Shown: one piece after another, positions 59,516-64,000 of the stretch
Layout: each line of letters begins with the position of its first letter
Numbering within the stretch: position 1 is the stretch's first letter
DNA from: Pieris napi
Lineage: Eukaryota; Arthropoda; Insecta; Lepidoptera; Pieridae
Assembly (NCBI RefSeq): GCF_905475465.1
Contig: NC_062245.1
Coordinates: 9,672,001 to 9,736,000, forward strand
Direction of reading: 5' to 3'
DNA length: 64,000 nucleotides
Translations under genes and position numbers: made by a program
Notes under the pieces: model-generated
What the model was told of the DNA's origin: nothing
Databases searched by the model: none
What the model saw: only the letters and a program-made list of their open reading frames with translations

Positions 59516-61330
59516 GTACTATTTAAGAAAACGTCTCTTCGTATTACGACAGTATTTGCGTAGCTTGGATAATTTTTGAAAAAATTTATCTACCTAATAC
59601 TCCGCATCTAAAAAATAATAAAACATAATTTAATTTTAGGTAACTGGGTAGAGGATAGAATAGAATGTCCCAAACGCGGAACATTTTATTTTCCACCTAA
59701 AGAAGAGATTGATTACGAACAACTAAAGCCCGAATCACGACAACCCGATTTTCGTCTGAATAAACTAAACAGCTTACAGGTTTCATGAGCTCTTCTTTTT
59801 CGTTTATAACCGCCGTCAAAAAGATATATTTCATGCATTGGTATCTATTATTTTTTATTCATGGACATGGATATGAAAGGCTCATACCTACGTATTTCTT
59901 AGAGAGAGAGATTTAATTTAGTAGCAGCATATATTTGTAGAGCAGTGTTGGCCTAATGGCGTCAGCGTGCGACTCTCATACCTGAGGTCGTAGGTTCGAT
60001 CCCTGGCTGTGCACCAATGGACTTTCTTTCTATGTGCGCATTTAACATTTGCTCGAACGGTGAAGGAAAACATCGTGAGGAAACCGACATGTCTTAGACC
60101 CAAAAACGACGGCGTGTGTCAGGCACTGGAAGCTGATCACCTACTTGAGTAATAGATTAAAAATGATCATGAAACAGATTCAGACATCTGAGGCCAATAC
60201 CTAAAGAGGTTGTAGCGCCACTGATTTATTTATTTATATATTTGTAGATAAAGGTGTCTTTTCTTGTAACGCTAAAGCATAAATTGAATTTAGTAAACAA
60301 ATCATCTATCATCATCAATCATCATCAATCATCATTAAGAAATCATATTACTCTGATCTACACTAATAACAAATATAATATTTGAAGAAAGATTTCCTTC
60401 TTTGTTTGTTGATGAACTGCTAAACAAATTTTAAAAAGATTACGAGTAACATAAGCTTAGAACATCATGCTACAGTCAAAATATAACAAAAACGTATTTT
60501 CTTTTAAGAACTTTCCAATTTTGATTGAACGCGTTATCTTGAAATCGATAGAGAGAACTATGGATTAATTGAGAAAATATGTTTGTGCTAGATATTCCAT
60601 GTATTCTTGAAGGATTTATTACCAAATTAATTCAGGCGTAACTACAGGGTGGCAGGTTGTAGACGTTAACGGTTAACAACGTATAGGTAATATGGGTTAT
60701 ACGTTGTTAACCGTTAACATCAAACAGATTTACGCCTTCAATATGTACAGAATTCGATTCTCAGGAATACATCATCAAATTTTAACAGCTTTATAGTTTA
60801 ATCAACATTTAACAGTTGTAGATCTTCACCTTGAGGGTTAATAAGAATTACGCTTTACAGGGCAACGTCCATTCAATAATTCGACACGACAGTCACGATT
60901 CGTGCGGCAACTACGCAACCACAACGGACTTGGTATACAACCATCTACCAAAGCCTTTGTGTGGACCACAACAGCGTTATTACAAACGTAGTGCTCATCA
61001 ATTCTATCCTCAACCGGATTTATTTAAATGTTTTGTAAGTGGTAGATTGAAACGCGACTAACAATATTTACTTGATGCACATGTAAGTAATAGTCGTTTA
61101 GTTGTCTTGTTTGTAATTAAAAACAAATTCCTATTCAGGGAAATGCAACTGAATGGGGTCTAAGAAAATATCTACAACATGAATGGAAATGTACCGATGT
61201 GTCTGATTACGCTTCCACGTTTTATGAGGACACTTATGTAGCCCCACAACCCCATCAATATCTCCAGCGGTGCGAAAGGAGGGCACGCAATTCGTTAGTT
61301 ATATTTGAAATCGTTTGTCTAAGAAATTAG
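59416..61330 (+). CDS. CFAP107 (C1orf158)-like ciliary microtubule inner protein, tentative; four exons
   Basis: Exons 59416-59515, 59640-59779, 60822-61034 and 61139-61330 join in frame to 214 residues. Near the N-terminus VYDTGVLLGNWVEDRI resembles the VLTGNWMEERRKF block of vertebrate CFAP107, and near the C-terminus TEWGLRKYLQHEW then YASTFYEDTYVAPQPHQY resembles its NYGLYEQLKQRQ...STYTSSYPRPP block. CFAP107 binds inside axonemal doublet microtubules. In an insect this would act in sperm flagella or chordotonal cilia. The protein is basic and Tyr/Pro-rich with no membrane segment, as expected. Another microtubule inner protein family remains possible. A SINE and a perfect hairpin sit in intron 2. 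The 3' end may be spliced differently. Confidence 0.75.
59640..59779 (+). CDS. CFAP107-like exon 2
   Basis: Acceptor taattttag|GT completes Gly; NWVEDRIECPKRGTFYFPPK, then PDFRLNKLNSLQ; donor CAG|GTTTCA. Confidence 0.78.
59941..60235 (+). mobile_element. Intact tRNA-derived SINE with 12-bp target duplication
   Basis: Head with polymerase III boxes: A-box-like TTGGCCTAATGG (59948-59959) and B box GGTTCGATCCC (59993-60003). The conserved body and a TTTATT-rich tail follow. ATATATTTGTAG is repeated perfectly at 59929-59940 and 60236-60247. The best copy in the window; lies in intron 2 of the CFAP107-like gene in sense orientation. Confidence 0.92.
60300..60337 (+). repeat. ATCATCA microsatellite
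   Basis: Short imperfect run of ATCATC/ATCATCAATC units within the intron. Confidence 0.7.
60665..60718. repeat. Perfect 21-bp inverted repeat (hairpin) with 12-base loop
   Basis: Arms 60665-60685 (GTTAACGGTTAACAACGTAT then A) and 60698-60718 are exact reverse complements. Lies about 100 bases before exon 3 of the CFAP107-like gene. Confidence 0.92.
60822..61034 (+). CDS. CFAP107-like exon 3
   Basis: Acceptor gttgtag|AT, donor TTT|GTAAGT; 71 codons in phase 0 from IFTLRVNKNYALQGN to FYPQPDLFKCF. Confidence 0.75.
61139..61330 (+). CDS. CFAP107-like exon 4
   Basis: Acceptor ctattcag|GG; GNATEWGLRKYLQHEWKC to a TAG at 61328. An AATAAA lies at 61501. A GTTAGT at 61294 could act as a donor to an exon starting at 61538. 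Confidence 0.7.
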   Translation, partial: GNATEWGLRKYLQHEWKCTDVSDYASTFYEDTYVAPQPHQYLQRCERRARNSLVIFEIVCLRN

Positions 61331-62153
61331 TTTTAGCAGTATAAGTTGCAATCATGATAAACTATTAAGTAAACTTAAGGGTTTTTACACACAATATTAT
61401 TATTCAGTAGTATGAGGAAAATATTATCTCACATTGTCTCTCAAACTTTTTTTAAATTGTACTTAGGGTTTATGCTTAACATACTGGATTTATATTACAA
61501 AATAAAACACAGATTGATATATTTCATTTTATTCCAGGAGCTTTACAAAAGGTTTCCGTTTCAAGATGACAAAACCCAAAAACGAAACAAAAAAGAAATG
61601 ATAACATCAAGAATCATTAACTTCATTATCAGCAAAATTACTAGTCTTTACATATCACATTTTGTTTAAAACACTCCGTGCACATGATTAACAACAGCTT
61701 TTGTATTACGTCTTAAATTTTGTAATAATTACGTATAAATTGTACGTATAGAAAAAAAATATGAAAATAAAACTTATTCGACATAAGTATCACAAAATCT
61801 ACACTTTCATATTGAACTTTTCCGTCAGAAATCCACTTAAGCAGAAAGTCTTTAATAAAGCTCGTCGTCAGAAAACCATGTACATCGAAAAAATAAGGAC
61901 AGTGACGTCCATATAAAAATTGTAACAATTGAATAATTCTTAATGTTTTCATAGCATCGCCCGGCACCACACGAGATCAGCAAATTATTACTTACGCCTA
62001 CTTATAATACACAACCACTTACATACTAATGAATGTGATAACTTAACATTTCTTAATTATAATGGCAGTCAATGGAACTTTAGTACAAAAAACATCGTTC
62101 AAAGAATAAAAGATAAAATTAGTCGAAAGTTAGTAAAGACTAGCTGTTGAGCA
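61331..62153. other. 3' region between convergent genes
   Basis: It holds a possible extra terminal exon of the CFAP107-like gene (61538-61601) and the 3' untranslated regions of that gene and of TMEM201. Frames at 61412-61669 (+) and 61713-61970 (-) have no family resemblance. Confidence 0.4.
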
Positions 62154-63152
62154 TTAGTTAGATGTGAACGAATCTATTTGAGGCAGCTTTATAAGGCCGG
62201 ACCTGCCGGGAATTTTAAAATTGTGCTCGGAATTGAAATTATTCGAGAAACTCTGAGGGAATCTCGGCTGAGGTATTTTTACGTGGTTGTTATATTGCAT
62301 TTGGGGGAAGACGGGTGTCGATAATGGGGCAAAGGTCTGCGAGCTCTGATAGTTCATATTGCAGTTCTGAAATCTGTCTAATAGATTAGAAGATCTATCG
62401 GGTTCGCCGCATACGGATTCCTCTCGCGAAGGAGGTTGAGAAAAAACATTTCTCTGGGTCATACTCGAAGTTTGCGACTCGAAGCCAGAACTTTGGCTGG
62501 AGGAGCGACTGCCATTTATGTTAAACAAAGACCGTTCTCCGTCAGAACCCCAATAACCACCAGCCACCCACGAGGTACCTAATTTACTGGGCGATATTAA
62601 AGGTCGACCGCGATTAATCGGCATAGGAGTCGCGAAATTTGGCGACGCTGTAAACTTTCTTAAAGCAAACACGGGATTTGTTTTCGCGGATTTCTTTTTG
62701 GGACTGCTTATACACAAGGAACTTATACTTTCGTCGAGATCGGAATCGGACTCGTCTTTGACTAATTTCTGATATTTATTAAATTCAGGCTTCACGAATA
62801 CTGTCTTGGAAAATGGTGATGGGCTATTGGTTGTCATTGAATTAATAGTGAATGTGGAATTGTGCATTGGCTTACTCCATAAGCTGTCATTACGGGGAGT
62901 AAATGATCTGCCACTTTTGATGCTACTGTTTAAAGGGCTTAGAGTTTCATTTGAAGAGCTAGTAAAATTGTGCAAACCAAATTTACTAAGGGAGACATCA
63001 TCGTCTGTGTCAAAGGAAATATCTTGATCTTGTTGCATTTGGATTGATCCAATCATTGATTTCTTGGTTTTCTTTGGCGTTGTCTCTGGATCAATTTTAA
63101 CTTTTGAATTCATACTAATGTAAATAAAAAGTACTGCTACGACTGCAGACAA
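62154..63152 (-). CDS. TMEM201: TMEM201 terminal exon
   Basis: Acceptor attttcag|TT. Its first codon is TTG (Leu) within a membrane segment, not a start. Encodes 332 residues ending at TAA (62156-62154), mostly Ser/Asn/Pro-rich with acidic patches and the RPLISPSKL motif. Confidence 0.9.
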   Translation of the reverse strand: MSAVVAVLFIYISMNSKVKIDPETTPKKTKKSMIGSIQMQQDQDISFDTDDDVSLSKFGLHNFTSSSNETLSPLNSSIKSGRSFTPRNDSLWSKPMHNSTFTINSMTTNSPSPFSKTVFVKPEFNKYQKLVKDESDSDLDESISSLCISSPKKKSAKTNPVFALRKFTASPNFATPMPINRGRPLISPSKLGTSWVAGGYWGSDGERSLFNINGSRSSSQSSGFESQTSSMTQRNVFSQPPSREESVCGEPDRSSNLLDRFQNCNMNYQSSQTFAPLSTPVFPQMQYNNHVKIPQPRFPQSFSNNFNSEHNFKIPGRSGLIKLPQIDSFTSN

Positions 63153-63845
63153 CTGAAAATAATTGTTTTTTTTATTTAATCTTATTGAGATATGAACTAA
63201 AAAAATAAGTGTATAAAGAAATGAATTAATGTAATACTTACTTTAATTGAGCTTATTATTAATAAATTTCCAGTCAAATTGTGATATAAAAAGGTAGCTA
63301 CAAATACTGTCCACAGTAAGTCAATACCAATAGAATATTTTAACTTATTTATGTTCCAAAAGTGTCCAATTATTTGCATGGTACATACAAAGCCACCTAG
63401 GGCTTTCTGGATCACTTTGTTATGCCCAGCAATGATAGTTATAAAATCTACATACAGTGTATTGTCAAAATCATAAAAATAGTGCTCTAATTGAGGGAAT
63501 GTCATCAATGTCTTCATTTTTACTATAGACAAAACTCTTTCTATTAAGTTATGTATAATCGCTTTCACATTGTTAATTGTACTGTATACACTATCATGAA
63601 CTTTTATGTTTTCGTAAAACTCAACAGTCACCAGTACTATAAGTATCCCAGCAACAGCTTTTGATATATTATTGATAATATGATGGAGTAATTCATTTTG
63701 TTTTTCCTTCCGTGTCTTAGATTTTAAAGGTGTGCGATTTTGCAATAATTTTGAACCCAGCATTGATTCTTTCTCTTTGTGCAACTTCATTTGTATGACT
63801 TTTTTGCATGGATTACATAATTTGTAAGCTTTTTCTAGTTGTGAT
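62154..63845 (-). CDS. TMEM201: TMEM201/SAMP1 (Ima1-type) inner nuclear membrane protein, 3' part
   Basis: TMEM201 (SAMP1/NET5; yeast Ima1) is an inner-nuclear-membrane protein linked to lamins, LINC complexes and the spindle. Two exons (63242-63845 and 62154-63152) join in phase 0 to 533 residues. The visible start SQLEKAYKLCNPCKKVIQ is the last CxxC of the Ima1 zinc-binding domain (vertebrate LEQMYKLCRPCQAAV). Hydrophobic segments follow at KAVAGILIVLVTVEFYE, ALGGFVCTMQIIGHFW, the GIDLLWTVFVATFLY region and SAVVAVLFIYISM. The Ser-rich C-terminus includes RGRPLISPSKLG, matching vertebrate RRPLISPARL. The N-terminal exons lie beyond the window, so the start is missing. No final membrane segment is seen at the C-terminus, unlike vertebrates. 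The gene converges with the CFAP107-like gene. Confidence 0.88.
63242..63845 (-). CDS. TMEM201: TMEM201 exon (membrane region)
   Basis: Acceptor acattttcag|AT, donor AAA|GTAAGT at 63241. Encodes 201 residues from the zinc-finger end through the first three hydrophobic segments. The Met at 63790 is internal. Confidence 0.88.
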
Positions 63846-64000
63846 CTGAAAATGTATTAGATTTTTATTATTTAAATTATATCTAATAAAAACAATATGT
63901 GTTGTGATATTTCTTTTTAATATCAGGTATCAGGAATATAGATACAAGACTAACTGATGTAGTTAACCATTGTTGACAACACAATTTACTAAACTACAAC
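63846..64000 (-). other. TMEM201 intron, cut by the window edge
   Basis: Sequence upstream of the acceptor at 63846; no exon visible. Confidence 0.6.

Noticed and set aside
59993..60003. GGTTCGATCCC as a true tRNA gene
   Set aside because: The surrounding sequence does not fold as a full tRNA, and it is the head of a SINE with target duplication and related copies in the window.
59918..60103. Minus-strand 61-codon frame
   Set aside because: Antisense of the SINE at 59941-60235.
63150..63152. TTG at 63152 as a protein start
   Set aside because: It directly follows a splice acceptor and is a Leu inside a TMEM201 membrane segment.
1..64000. CRISPR array, prophage, operon or other bacterial-type system
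   Set aside because: Introns, SINEs, Helitrons and A+T-rich intergenic DNA show an insect nuclear genome; no regularly spaced direct repeats.

Overview
The window is nuclear DNA of an insect, most probably a moth or butterfly. It is strongly A+T-rich. Its genes are split by GT-AG introns, and it carries a typical lepidopteran set of repeats: tRNA-derived SINEs, non-autonomous Helitrons (A|TC...CTAG|T, with a stem-loop before CTAG), a LINE 3' end with a TTTGAG-type tail, and MITEs with TA, TTA/TAA or TTAA target sites. Nothing looks bacterial, viral or organellar. Most short open frames are chance or lie inside repeats. || Layout: one large gene fills most of the window on the minus strand (coding 56014 down to 15213, continuing off the left edge). 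It is a HECW-type (NEDL1/2) HECT E3 ubiquitin ligase. Nine coding exons were placed by hand, every junction keeps frame, and together they encode about 1109 residues: the HECW N-terminal domain, a long disordered linker, WW1, the helical region, WW2 and the stretch leading to the HECT domain. The HECT exons were not found and should lie to the left of position 1. Intron 1 is about 34 kb and holds most of the transposon remnants plus several CpG-rich unique patches, one of which looks like an alternative first exon (about 52790-53100). A separate ATG-containing exon with a good splice donor lies at 733-899 (-). It ends in the same phase as the last placed HECW exon, so it may start a short HECW isoform or belong to an unknown nested gene. 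|| The right end (56-64 kb) is gene-dense. An 83-residue helical protein of unknown function (58125-58683, +) diverges from HECW. Next is a four-exon gene resembling the ciliary microtubule inner protein CFAP107/C1orf158 (59416-61330, +). Converging on it is the 3' part of TMEM201/SAMP1 (62154-63845, -), an inner-nuclear-membrane protein whose N-terminal zinc-finger exons lie beyond the window. These genes have no evident shared pathway; the cluster looks like ordinary neighbourhood. || The most unusual structures are a nested, inverted pair of DNA-transposon copies at 37734-38867 carrying a MADF-domain fragment and a mariner-type tail; a 56-bp zero-spacer near-perfect palindrome at 8280-8335; a SINE with an unusual 43-bp poly(A) insertion inside it, each insertion with its own target-site duplication; and a pogo-like MITE filled with iterations of its own terminal motif. 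No clear previously undescribed multi-gene system was seen.
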